Assembly: GCA_001910725.1 (NCBI GenBank)
Contig: MJGA01000007.1
Coordinates: 434,001 to 498,000, forward strand
Reading direction: 5' to 3'
DNA: 64,000 nt
Source: Phanerodontia chrysosporium
Lineage: Eukaryota > Basidiomycota > Agaricomycetes > Polyporales > Phanerochaetaceae
Shown here: positions 24,050-35,690 of the stretch, piece by piece
Position numbering within the stretch: the first letter of the stretch is position 1
Layout of the letters: each line of letters opens with the position of its first letter
Program-made: the position numbers and the translations under genes
Notes under the pieces: generated by a model
Told to the model about the DNA's origin: nothing
The model's input: the letters and a program-made list of their open reading frames with translations, nothing else
The model's database searches: none

Positions 24050-24188
24050 GGAAACGCAGCCGGGGAGGCTCCTATCTCGTACGATCGGTATGCTGAAACA
24101 ATGGATAGAGAACAAAGGATAGTGTACATTATACTGTTACAGTGACACAATAAAGATAGCCAGAGAGAAAAGGTCCAGGAGGATACGT

Positions 24189-24663
<475 letters not shown>

Positions 24664-24987
24664 GTTGATTTGTAAGTTGAGTGGGAGAAAACGAAGAGAT
24701 GGGTGCGGGAAAGTTTGCGCGGAGGGCGGGTGTGAATGTGGTCGAAAGGCAAGGAGCGAGCAGCCTTTATATGGCTGGCGCTCGCAACAACGGCCACGAT
24801 GCACGTGACTTTGTTGTTTAATGACGATCAACGCGCCTGCACGTGGCGCCTCTCCCGCGTCGCGTCAGGCGTCTAAGCGCAAGTATAAGAGCAAGCCTCG
24901 CTTCCTTCGGTTTCGCTCTAGTCTTCCACCACCCACCACCACCTTCGCGGCCACACACACTTTACCAAGCCTCTACACTTTATCCAA
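24664..24987. promoter_or_regulatory. Shared divergent H4/H3 promoter
   Basis: The 324-bp interval between the two histone start codons. It has a TATA-like CATATAAAGG for H4 (minus strand, 24764-24773) and GTATAAGA for H3 (about 24883-24890), each about 100 bp from its ATG. Between them lie two palindromic CACGTG hexamers (24802-24807 and 24840-24845). The symmetric arrangement fits coordinated expression; which factor binds is unknown. Confidence 0.7.
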
Positions 24988-25505
24988 ATGGCCCGTACTA
25001 AGCAGACCGCTCGCAAGTCCACTGGTGGTAAGTCTTCCTCGTCTTCGCTTGCCTTCGACCTCGCCCTGATGGTCATCCTCAGGCAAGGCCCCCCGCAAGC
25101 AGCTCGCTGCCAAGTCTCGCAAGACGCAGGCGCCGACCGCGACCGGTGGTGTCAAGAAGCCTCACCGCTTCCGCCCCGGTACCGTCGCCCTCCGTGAAAT
25201 CCGTCGCTACCAGAAGTCGACCGAGCTGCTCATCCGCAAGCTCCCCTTCCAACGTCTTGTCCGTGAGATCGCTCAGGACTTCAAGGTACGTCCCCCCTCT
25301 TGCCGTTGTACCCGCCTGCTGACATCTCTGCCAGACTGACCTCCGCTTCCAATCATCAGCCGTCATGGCCCTGCAGGAGGCTGCCGAGGCATACCTCGTC
25401 TCGCTCTTCGAAGACACCAACCTCGCTGCCATCCACGCCAAGCGCGTCACCATCCAGCCAAAAGACCTCGCCCTCGCCCGTCGCCTCCGTGGCGAGCGCG
25501 CATGA
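24988..25505 (+). CDS. Histone H3
   Basis: Core histone of 136 residues. Exons 24988-25027, 25083-25285 and 25335-25505. It begins [20 protein letters not shown] and continues [39 protein letters not shown] follows, then [20 protein letters not shown], ending in [10 protein letters not shown]. Ser at position 31 in the APTATGG-containing segment is replaced by Thr-type fungal sequence, and [10 protein letters not shown] marks a canonical (not CENP-A) H3. Exon phases are intact and no frame break is present. Divergent partner of the H4 gene. Confidence 0.98.
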
Positions 25506-26471
25506 GGTGCTTTTCTCCTTTCCAATGTGTATTCTGGAGTTCCCGGGCGGGCATTTAGACCACGCGCACGCGGCGGCACACGCGTTGTACTTGTTACTGT
25601 ATCATTACTGCAGACTATTATAATCTCTTTCCTCTGTTGGGCAGTCGTTCGTCGGTGTGGTGTGGAAGACTCGCGACGCGGGTGACCGCTTTGAGGGTTA
25701 GGATGGGGGCAAGCCTCAGTGCTCACCTGTCGCCGAGTCCCTCGTCATCAAGCTGCCACGTCTATCTCTTCCCCCATGTATGACCGTCTGCAGGCATCAC
25801 CTACGACGGCACACCCCCGTCACGAAATCCGGTTACCCGTGGCCTTGCAGAGCGGACCCAGTGGCCAGAGGCGCGTTGAACGAGCCGGACCAAAGCGTCT
25901 AGGGACAAGGATTGCTCGTCACAGACAGACGTCTGTCGGCGGACAGTGCATTTGACGAAGCAGCACGACGACAAAGGGACGAGGGACGGGAACACTAAGA
26001 TGTCAAAGCGTGGAGGTAGTGTCAGCGACAAACAACTTGCAGGAAGGGCGGAGAGCGCTAACCACGGTGCGACTCACGTGACCTCCGCAACGTGCACCGA
26101 AAAGAAGAACTAGCGGTCTAGAGTACAACATATATTCTTCTCCAATCTGGAGTCGGCATTCAAAGCGAGGGCTCATCAGGTCGTGTGGCTACAGGTGCGT
26201 AAAGGCAGAAAAACCGAAGGGGTTGTTGCAGTCGTGCAGTCGACGCTGCCAAAAAAAAAGGTTGGATAGTCGCAGAAGCGAGAAGATGTGTGTGCATGCG
26301 GATTGTGAGAGAATACTACGTGCGTGGATGTGGTATGCCAGGAGGAGGAATAACTTGTCACATAATGATAACACGACGTTCGAAAGTCCGGTATATGCGG
26401 CAGCGCGGCTTCTGACGGGCTACGCCGTTCCGGTAGTACACTTTTCGTCATTTTCGTTGCTTGGTGGCTGG
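25506..26471. other. Intergenic
   Basis: The 3' regions of H3 and of the convergent ZIP gene. No further gene, repeat or RNA recognised. Confidence 0.5.
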
Positions 26472-27944
26472 TCACGCCCAGCGGCCGAGGACAGCCATGA
26501 GCGCGCATCCCGCCATCATGCACCCGAGCGCGTACAGCAGGCGGCCGTTCGACGCGCTGATCATCTCCTTGTTGAACAGGAACTCGTGCGCGAGGAGCTG
26601 GTGGAGCAGGCGCCACAATGTCAGCAGGGGCGGGTTGAACAAGGGGAATATGCAGACGCACCTCGACGAGGCCCGTGTAGATCAGGATCCCCGCGCTGAA
26701 CGCGTCGAGCACGCCGCTCACGATGCTCGCCGTCGTACTCTCGGGGTTGTAGCTCGCCCGCACGCCGAGGCCTACCGCGATCCCTGGGCAGTGCACACCG
26801 TCAGTACATCGCCGGTGAAGTGTGTAAGAGAAGAGACGGACCTATGGGGGTCGTGATGCCGAACAGCGCGGCGCCGAGCACTGGTATGTAGTTGTATTGC
26901 GGCGGCAACTCCATGTACGCTAGCCGCGAGCCCACTCCGAGGCCCTCAAACGTTTCTGTGGAGGCGTCAGCGGCTGCTAACCCGTCAAGCTGAGCAACAT
27001 ACGGTGAAATACTAATACAATGAAGAGAATCTTGAAGTTGTCGGTCACGGCAAGCGTCAGCCCTATCAGCACGCTAGGAGACGGCAGTGTCAGTCGCTAG
27101 CTAGAGCGATAGGGCCGCCAACGAGATGCGCACCTGTGTAGAATGACACCAAACTCGAGGATCGCGATGCCCACGATCTGCGTCGCGGCGCTCTCGTCCA
27201 CGGTGCCGTGGGCATGGTGGTGTGCGTGGGAGTGCTCGTGGGAGTGCGGCTTCTGCGCGAGCGCAAGCTCGGCGTCGGGCTCCTTCTCGACAACGGTGTC
27301 CTGCTCGAGCGAGCGCGTGCGGCTGCGGCTGCGGCTGCGGCTCCGCTCGCGGTTGGGCTCGGGCCCGTGTGCGGCGTGCGCGCCGATGGCCGCGGCGCCG
27401 CCCTCGAGGCCGTGCCCGTGCGGGTCATGTGCGATGCCGAGCGCAGCAAGCTTTGCGGTCCCCCAGCGGAAGGCGACGAGCTCGATGACGAAGATGGTGA
27501 AGATGCTCACGAGCGCGATCGCGAGGGCGTACGGCTGTGGTCATGGTGAGTGTGTGCTGCATGCAAAGCGGCGTGCTCGCAACGCACGTAGTCCTGCCAG
27601 GCTGGCGAGAGACATGGCGAGCCGAGCTCCTCGATGGCGGGGCTCAGCAGGTGGATGAACGCGGTCGCTATCTGCGCAGAGGGCGTCAGTGGAAGGCAGG
27701 GCGAGGCGACCTGGAGGGTACTCACTATGACGCCGCTCCCAAAGTACTTTGCCGTGTCAAAGGCCTGCTTCGGGATCCTGGCCCCGAGCCACTTTGTCCG
27801 CCGCGACAGAACAGGAAAGAGTGCGCCTATCGACGACCCGGCGAGGATCACGAAGATGGAGGCGACTCGCAGCGCAAGGTCGCCCTGGTCGCCGCCGCCC
27901 GAGCCACAGTTCGTGGTGTCGTCCCGTCGTGCAAGTGGGTCCAT
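26472..27944 (-). CDS. ZIP-family zinc/iron transporter
   Basis: Integral membrane transporter moving Zn2+ (or Fe2+) toward the cytosol, Zrt1/Zrt2 type. Start MDPLARRDD at 27944. The first helices are ASIFVILAGSSIGALFPVL and FDTAKYFGSGVI, followed by ATAFIHLLSPAIEELG. A cytosolic loop contains an arginine/serine-rich run and a His-rich metal-binding segment (HSHEHSHAHHHAHG, near 27225). After it come VGIAILEFGVILHR and the signature helix ILFIVLVFH leading to ETFEGLGVGSRLA, then SGVLDAFSAGILIYTGLVE and the last helix GCMMAGCALMAVLGRWA (stop 26472-26474). The HxxxE-type and ETFEG motifs are intact. Several short introns; overall length is normal for the family. Confidence 0.92.
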
Positions 27945-29377
27945 CGCAGGCTAGAGGTCGTGCGGGATCGTCCGGGAGTGTCCTAGACGTGCTGGCGAGG
28001 CTGGGAGGGCCGGGGAGGGGCAGAATGGGCAGCGGTGGGACAATTTGCGTCGACATCGTTCCTCACCGTGCAGGTCCTCCTCAAAGCCCAGAGACAACAG
28101 CCAATCACAGCGCGCACAAATAGAGGCGCCCGTGCTGGCGCTTTCGAAACGAGGACCCTCGCAGTCGCTCCGCTTCCGCCTCACTGAAGGCAGCGTTTCC
28201 GCGCGAGAACACTGGCGGACGACCGCATACAGCTGCGGCTAGGGCATGGGATAAAGCTACGCTGTCATACAGGCTGTCATAGATCTGTATCTAGCACAGT
28301 TGACCAAACCGTATTATAGAGAGTACCAATGCTGATATTACTCTAGAGAACAGCTGTGCAGTGTATGCGCCGCATCATTGTACAACCTCGAACTTCTTCG
28401 CCACTGCTTGTGGAATATGAAGCAGCACTTGCCGCTTCCGACTTCGAGGGATGCGAACCGTTCCGCGAGGAGCGCAATCGCAAGGCGGCAGCGGAGAAGC
28501 ATGACGTCCTCTGTCTCTAATCCCCCGCAATTTCAGATGCTAGACACGTATCCGTTCGTGCAGTGTGGCGTGCTGTCAGGAGAGATTAGGGGACCGTTGC
28601 AAGTAGTGCCGCGGCTAGGGCGCGATTCAGGTGGTTGCACGAGTAGGTGGACAAAACATGATGAGGAGGCTCGTCAGACGTAGCAACTCGGCTTGAGGGG
28701 CACGAAACCGCGAGATAGGTCTGACAGCTCGATCTCTTCGCGGCGGTAAAAGACTAGATTTCGTGTGTTGTCACTTGTTGTATAGGACCCTCAAGATGGT
28801 GCACGCTGGAAAGTAGTGAAGAGTTGGGCCATCCGATGCTCGAGCATCTCGAAGTCCACGTCGGATAGACCCATTCGGAGAAAACGTCAAGAAAGTATTA
28901 CCCATCCAGTTGAGGACCATGCACCGATACTGGGGGAAGCGCCGAGCAAAAAGTGGGTCGAGAGTTGGCAAGTATGTAAAGAAACCCATCAATCCGCGCC
29001 GTTAATGAGGATGTGCATGAGTACGCTGAACTCGAGAGAAAAAACACTGTAGAAGGAAGAAAAATACACGCATTTGATACTTGATATACCTCCCGATCCG
29101 TGGCTCGCCGTTTCTTGAACCACGCACAGGTCGTCGTGGCCGTGAAGGAAGTCAAAACGTCTCGAGGCGCCTGCACGGAGTTTAGGTCGTAACTGTAGCG
29201 CTCGCGCCTCGAGGACTGCTGAACGCAGATACCGTGGTAGAGATACTAAGGCAGCGAGCCTCTTAGAAAGCCACCTCGGGAGCATTCTGGGCGAATGTCA
29301 ATAAATCAGAGTGCCAAATACAACAGGATAGCTGCGGGTAAGGAACTGCAGACATGCAAATTGATCGAGTAGCTGAG
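27945..29377. other. Intergenic, 1.4 kb, possible small unresolved gene on the minus strand
   Basis: ZIP promoter at the left. On the minus strand between about 29285 and 28795 are short open stretches with plausible splice signals (for example RERYSYDLNSVQAPRDVL and a last segment LSDVDFEMLEHRMAQLFTTF). I could not join them into one frame or recognise a family, so no gene is called. Confidence 0.3.
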
Positions 29378-30980
29378 TCAAGGTAATTCCTTTACATGAG
29401 CCAGATGGTCAGCATACGCACACTTGCAGGTTATGAGTCCACATACCAGAGGTTCAGAGTCCGAAAGCCAGTTGTACGCAGTCTGCGAGACTTCTGGAAC
29501 CACGTCCGAGAACTCCTTCTTCTGACCAAGTGTCCAATACCACCAGCACGACGAGAGCACAAGTTGCTGGACGGGCATCCCGAGCGCACGCCTCTGCTTG
29601 AGCGCGGCGAGCAGCTCTGGGGACGCTCGTGCGCACCTGCACGGGCGGCACATGATGACGTTCGCGGGCTGCGGTGGCCACGCCATATGCTCTATGTCGA
29701 AACACAGGGCGCAGCGCAGTAGCCGGAGGGTCCGCAGATTGGGCAGCACAGGCGGATTCTGCGACAGGAGCGCGACGACCGCTCCGAGGTCCGCACCCGT
29801 GAACGTGACGTCGTCGACGGCGGGGTTGAGCGTCCGGAGGACCTCGACGCACTCCGATACGTCCCAGAGACCGTGGACTCCGAGATGTCCGATCGCGGGT
29901 CCCGCGAGCTGCTGGCGGATAAACGAGAGGCAGAGATGAGAGGGAACGAGGACTTGGAAGAAGTTCTCGAACGCCGCGAACGAGGGACGGCTGGTGTCGA
30001 GCATGAACTCGACCGACCGGTCGTCTGCCCACCCTGTGAATACCATGTGGCCTTGGGCTCGCGCGATGTCCAGCCTCCAAGACGACTCGCTTCCTTTCCG
30101 CTCCGAAGCCTTCACGACTGCGGATACGATCGCGACAGCGGCGCCGAGAAGTTCATCCGGAGGATGTGGGCCGCGGGCAACCTCCGCGATACACTGCGAC
30201 GAGAATAGCTTGGGGGTGCAGACGTGCTGAAGGAACGCCGCAGTGACTATCTCGTCCTCGCACAGCGCCAGTTTGCGCATTCTGGGAGCACGATGTCCCG
30301 GACGCATGGTGTCGGGACGAGGTGATTGCCGCTGCGGATGCACAAGGTCTCGAGCTTGGGGACATGACCAAGTGCAGCTAGAAGGTCGTCAACGCTGATA
30401 GCGCGACAGTTCTTCCAGCTGAACATGCGGACTGACAGTGTGCGGAGGTTGTCGAATAGTCCGGTGGTCAAGGCATCGAGGACGCTTTCGAGTTCACTGA
30501 GCTCGAGATGGCGAAGGCGAGGCATTTCGAGGTAGGAAAAGAGAGACAGGTCCCACAGCTCGTCGTAGCACCCGGGATAATATGATGCTTCCGAGAAGAA
30601 GCGAAGTCGAGGTGCGGACAGGTGTCGCCCGGACGAGCGCTCCCGGAAGCGTGCGACTACGGGGGCCGACGGAGGGGCAGAAAATTCAAGGGAATACGTG
30701 CGATGGATGTTGTCCAGTAGGAACTCTATCTCAGTGCTGTCGCAGCGATATGCATTTCCAGAAACGTAGAGGTCGCAATCCTTGGATCGCTCCAGGATCA
30801 TCCGGTGGTGCTCGGGTTTACGCCCAAGCTCCAGGTGGTACCAAAGGTGGGGGAATTGTAGTGCAACTTCCCTCCAATGGTGACAAACGTGTGTTGCTGT
30901 AAGGATGGCATCAGAGGTGTGTTCCAAGGGGCGGTATGCGCCCAGGTGAGCAAAGATTTCAGCCAGGACTTCGGGAGGCA
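29378..30980 (-). CDS. F-box/leucine-rich-repeat-like protein (one frame break, 5' end unresolved)
   Basis: The F-box starts at about 30980: QLPPEVLAEIFAHLG, then TATHVCHHWREVALQFPHLW, the form common in large agaricomycete F-box families. Leucine-rich blocks follow (LFSYLEMPRLRHLELSELES and LLAALGHVPKLETLCIRSG). At GGG 30284-30286 the frame changes by one: CVRDIVLP continues as PRMRKLALCEDE in the next frame and then runs open to the stop at 29378, with further repeats such as LPNLRTLRLLRCAL. An acceptor lies immediately before the F-box, so a short first exon upstream is expected but not found. A single missing base is the simplest explanation of the break. Confidence 0.65.
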
Positions 30981-31654
30981 GCTGACAGGGGCGAGTCGCT
31001 GCGTTCGAATGCCTTAAAACCCGATAGCATCGAGTTCAAGTATGGTTGTCCTGTTTTCGAGAGGTGAATAACCCTTGGAGCTGTGAGAAGGCCGCGGTGT
31101 GGCGCATGAACAAAGTGCAAGACTATCGCGCTCATTTCACATACCTGAGACAGCACATAGCATGCGGATACTCTTCGGTCTTCTTCAGAGGTGCTTTTTC
31201 GCAGAGCATAGGGCAGATAGCAAGTGTCGCGGAGTGTAGGAGTCGTCCCCATCGCCGATATATGTACTTGTTTGTGGCGGTCGTAATTCACGTGCAGCGT
31301 GGTCTGGAACGTCCCCTAGCCTGAGCTCGATCGGCGTGCAACCCGCCCAGGCATCCACCCGGCCTCGACCAGCTGGTGACTCCTTTTTACGTCGTGTCTA
31401 ACGGAGAAGTTAGGGGTGCAAGGATGTGGGTATTCCCCGCCATCGCCACGCGCTCTACATGGTAGCCTGTTCCCGTAAGTGTCAAACTCTAAGAGAACAA
31501 GTAGTATGGAAAGCCCATACCACCGGCTCCCTTGTACGAAGCCTTAAGACACCGCGCACGGAGGCCGTCCAGGCCTTGATGGGCACACAGGTCGACTTAA
31601 GCCAAGAATATGAGTGATGTCCATTCCACGTCTCTAAATGCGTGGGCGAATTAG
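30981..31654. other. Intergenic
   Basis: Contains the undetermined 5' end of the 29-31 kb F-box gene and the 3' flank of the next one. No other gene seen. Confidence 0.4.
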
Positions 31655-33236
31655 CTATAGCAGAACTGCACGTCCGCCATGGTCGTCCCATTCGTACCAC
31701 TTCACTGGCTCTAGTACCACATAAGTAATACATCCTACAGGTGGTGAGACGACTTACTGCTGTACGGGTCTCTCCAAACAATCGGTTTCGCAAGACCAAC
31801 TTCGACCTCCACAACGCTAGGCGCTTGCGCTCGAATACGAGAAACAAGGGTAGACCGCGTCTTTCCTGAAGTTATTTGGCCCGTTGTGTGAGAGAAGCGT
31901 CGGGTGAGAGGACTTGCGGGCGACGGTTTAAGGTACGGAAATTTGATGTGAAGAGACCGCAGTATTGGAGGGTAAGCAGACGTTTTCATACGGCGATAGA
32001 CCTTCACGAATGATCCCGGTCAATGTCGAATACGTGACGGAACACCGCTGCACGTACCTCTTTATGCGGTAGACGGAGTGAGTTTACTGTCACGAAGAGG
32101 CCCCGCAAGGCGCGAAGGTCCGTCAGCAGGAGATCCAGCGGTGACATATCATCTAGGATGGGTAGGTCGATGACAATCTCCTCCACGCCCTGACAGCGTT
32201 CCCGTACAAGTTCGAGAACTGCCATAGGATTGTACTTTTGGCCACGAATACTGATGTGCTTCAAATCCATTTGATCATCGCGCGACATGATGAGGCTCTG
32301 CACGAAGTGCGGCGATGCGCAAACGGCCTTTAACCTGGGAAGAATCTTCCGTCGCAACACGGGGAGACTATGGTCTACCGGGGTTAATGCGCCAATTTGA
32401 GGCGGAGGACTTGGTTCGATATATAGGTTCTCGACCGAGGCACATTGCGAGAGCGCGCCGACGAAGCAGGGAAAGTGCTGTGCGTGCGCGGGAAGCCTCA
32501 AGGTACGCAGTGAATGCATCGGACGAGGAAGAACCGCCAGCGCTGGGAAAAGAACCTCAGGTTCGTTGTGATCGGAGAAGAGAGGTAAAGGGGCATCGTA
32601 GGAGAGGTGCTCGACGGACGAACAAGTCACTAGCGGGATCCACCACCCATACGACCCGTGCATCTTGCCGTGCAAACTAAGGTATTTCACTCTGAGGCGC
32701 GTCAAGCCGAGGTCTCCGGTGCAGGTGCAGCGTTCAAGATGAAGACCATTGAAGTGTTCAAACTTGGCGAGGGAATCGAAGTGGGAGCCGTCGAGGGAAA
32801 TATCTTGGGCCGAGAAAGAGCGGAGGTTGATGAAGCAAGGGAGCACGTCGAAGACGGCTTGAAGGACTTGCCCTTCCTTGACAGCACCTACCCTCTCGAT
32901 ATCCACTCGCTCTCCCGCGATGCGTATGGCCAGAGCCTTGACAAATGGCGCTATACGATCGGATGTTGCAAACTTGAGCCGTTTCTGCAGCCGATCGTAG
33001 TAGCGAACATGTTGACAGCGGACAGGAGTAGAGGTATCGAGGTATCGCGCTCTGATCAGGGATACGCGGACAGTCGAGAAGAGCATAGGTTGCACGACAT
33101 AGCGAAGGTGCTTGCCCACAAGGCTAAGATTCGCGATGTCCTCCTGCTCTAAAGACGAGCATTCGATGATGTGTAGCCAGATTTCGGCAGGGATTCTGTC
33201 AGAGCGGACGGGCAGTGTGAGATCAATTGGGCGCAT
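31655..33236 (-). CDS. F-box domain protein (second), with frame break near the 3' end
   Basis: Start MRPIDLTLPVRSDRIP at 33236, F-box RIPAEIWLHIIECSSLE with NLSLVGKHLRYVVQPMLF, then irregular leucine-rich segments to VFRHVFDIDRDH at about 32010. The continuation KVYRRMKTSAYPPILRSLHI to AKPIVWRDPYS is in a frame shifted by one, beginning at about 32004. A GT-AG intron then leads to a final short exon, KPVKWYEWDDHGGRAVLL, with stop TAG at 31655-31657. The WYEWDD ending is a usual tail for this F-box family, which supports including the 3' segments and reading the TGA at 32004 as the effect of an indel. If the TGA is real, the protein is 410 residues. Confidence 0.65.
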
Positions 33237-33936
33237 CGCACCCGTCCTAGCAACGCTTTCGTACGCAGATGAGACGTCCTGTTATCAGAGTAACACAGCG
33301 AGTGAGCTCGAGCTCGAACCAACGGAATAAATAGACATACCGCAAACCCTGCAAGCCTCAGCGATGCAAACTTGCTCACACCCTCCCTCGGAAAGCGAAC
33401 TTCTCAACGGGTAGACTGGGTACCAGTGATGACAGCAGAGAGCAAGTGACCTGCGCTCGTCGGTGCGGCGCTTTCCAGAGTGTGTCATATCAACGTTGCT
33501 GTTACTGGAGGTATTATGACCATGATTTGTGGACAGTGCAACCACTGGTGCAGGCGATGCTGAGGACAGACGACGATGATGATAGAGGTCGATGACGAAC
33601 GAGCATACCGCAGAAAATCACAAGAATATTGTTGACGGCGTGGCCGGCGCCTAACGCCTCTCGCCGACGCCGCCACGCTCGCCGCTGAACACACACGCTG
33701 CAGTCGAGAGTGGAAATCTTGAAGTTATAATACCTGCTCATAGGACATCTTGAAGGTAAGAGCTGGTGACTACCTTGATTCTTCGTATTTTGTTTGGACG
33801 CCCTAGTCAGTGACTTATCATGAGTTGCTATTAGTACATTACTTCAAGCAAGACACAAGTACTGCCCTTGTGCTGCATTCTTGGCGTATAGCCTGCATAA
33901 TATCTATTCATCGGTATCTACCCAGAGGTTGCGACT
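33237..33936. other. Intergenic, divergent spacer
   Basis: The 700-bp region between the divergent F-box and CNH genes. No gene or repeat seen. Confidence 0.45.
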
Positions 33937-35479
33937 ATGTCAAGTGGCAGAGGACAGGCCACTGCAGCTTTGCCTCCGTACCGCCTACAATCTCTCATTG
34001 ACGTCGTCGGTCCAGAGTTCGGTGAGTTGTCACCAGTAACCAACTTTAGGTGGCTCATTAGGAGGTATAGTAGCATCGAACCCACCAATACGGGTGCAAT
34101 GTGCAGAAGCACTAGGTCTGACGAGTGTCAACTGTCACGAACCCGGCCACTAATCATCCAACGCAGGCAATGAAATATACGTAGGCTGCTCCAACGGCGA
34201 CCTTTTGCGCTTTGCTTTGCAACCAAGCACCAATCCTTCGTCGGTATGTACAAAAGGCCAACTGCTGTACTGCGACTGACTCATTGTCTCAGCCAGATTT
34301 CTACGACTTGCTCTCACGACAGAGCGTGCCAAATAACAGGCCCATTGACGACATAATCCTTATTCCAAGCCTCTCTCGCGCCATTGTCCTTTCTGGTATG
34401 TTCTATGCTACTGCGTCTGTTGTTTCTATATGACTATCTTCCAACACAGATCGCCAAGTGCTTGTGTATACCCTGCCAGCCCTGGATATGATACCCTCCA
34501 CTGCCTACAAACCAATTCGTAATGTCGTGAGTATAGCGATAGACGTGCAGCAGCTCAGACAGCTGTCGTCTCGAAGCGGGAGCCCACCCGCTCAGCCCAC
34601 TCCGGTGTCGTTTTGCGTCATCAAGCGGCAGTCGGTCTCGGTCTACCACTTGCGGGAGAAACCTATATTTGAGAAGGTATGTGGACCATAACCTGTAGGC
34701 TAGCTCTCTTCCTCAAAACCTCGTACAGGATATCCCTCTACCATCTCGAATACAGCTCGCAAAGCGCAGCGGCCAGTATCTATGCGTTGCGGACCACGAG
34801 AACTACAACATGATTGACATCTCGACCGCCTCGCTCTTCCCGATACTCCCGATCTCGCAGGCACTACCCGAAACCACGTCCCCTGAAGCACGACCGGCAG
34901 CGGCGGTTAAACCCTTCGTCGTCGTCGTCGCAGACAGCGAGTTCCTGATTCTAAGCTGGACGGGTGCGAGCACACTGGGACTGTTCATCACTGGCGAGGG
35001 TGACCCTGTGCGTGGCACGCTGCAGTGGTCGAGTCACCCGATATCCGTAGGTTGGCCCGGTTTTCCCATTCTGGCGTTCAATATGAGAATGCTGAGCTTT
35101 GCCTGCAGCATTCGACAACCCTCACGTGACCACTCTCCTGGCAGACGGCACCATCGAGGTTCACAACATCGAGACGCAGGCACTCGTGCAGACCGTGCCG
35201 CCGCCCTCCGCTGTGCCCACGACTGCCATCCCCGTGCCATCCGATAGAAAAGCCCTGCTGTCGTGTCCAGCTGGCTTCCTCGTCCCTTCCTCAGAGCGCC
35301 AGAGCAAGTTGCGCTTGACACCTGTCAAGCTTCGGAGGCCCGACGCAGAGCCTGCATCCGTACTCGAGGCCATGCCTGAGTCCACATCATTGGAGGAGCA
35401 GGAACAGACTGCGGCTGCTGCTGTGGACGGCAGCGAGGGTGGTGGTGAAGTCGGAAAGCTCGAGCGCACCCGCTGTTAG
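33937..35479 (+). CDS. CNH-domain protein, TRAP1/Vps39-like N-terminal half only
   Basis: Start MSSGRGQATAALPPYRLQSL at 33937. Exons join through IRVQCAEALG to NEIYVGCSNGDLLRFALQ, then RPIDDIILIPSLSRAIVLS, RQVLVYTLPALDMIPS, VSFCVIKRQSVSVYHLREK and RIQLAKRSGQYLCVADHENY. A FVVVVADSEFLILSWTGAST block and THVTTLL-type ADGTIEVHNIETQALVQ close the beta-propeller, which is a CNH (citron homology) domain as in TGFBRAP1/Vps3 and Vps39. Those proteins continue for several hundred residues of clathrin-like repeats. Here the frame ends at 35479 after a Glu-rich linker, and the next 200 bp lead into an opposite-strand gene. Truncated gene, or a CNH-only paralogue of a vesicle-tethering subunit. Confidence 0.6.
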
Positions 35480-35690
35480 GAGAAGACGAGCCCACGCCGT
35501 ACGAACTATAAGGCGTATTTGTCTTGCGGTGATTTGGCTTGCAGCCGCACGACTGCATGCCAGCATGAGCAGTGACAGAGACTGCGATGAAATCCTCGTC
35601 ATATCTCCGCGACCAATCCCTTATAACCATACGGTTCTATCTCTCCGCTAGAGCGTCACATATGCCAATGATATAGAGGAAGAAATGCAT

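Noticed and set aside
28795..29285. Possible small minus-strand gene with a mitochondrial-like N-terminus (MLPRWLSKRLAALVSLPRYL)
   Set aside because: Promising segments exist, but no combination of plausible splice sites kept a single frame and no family was recognised.
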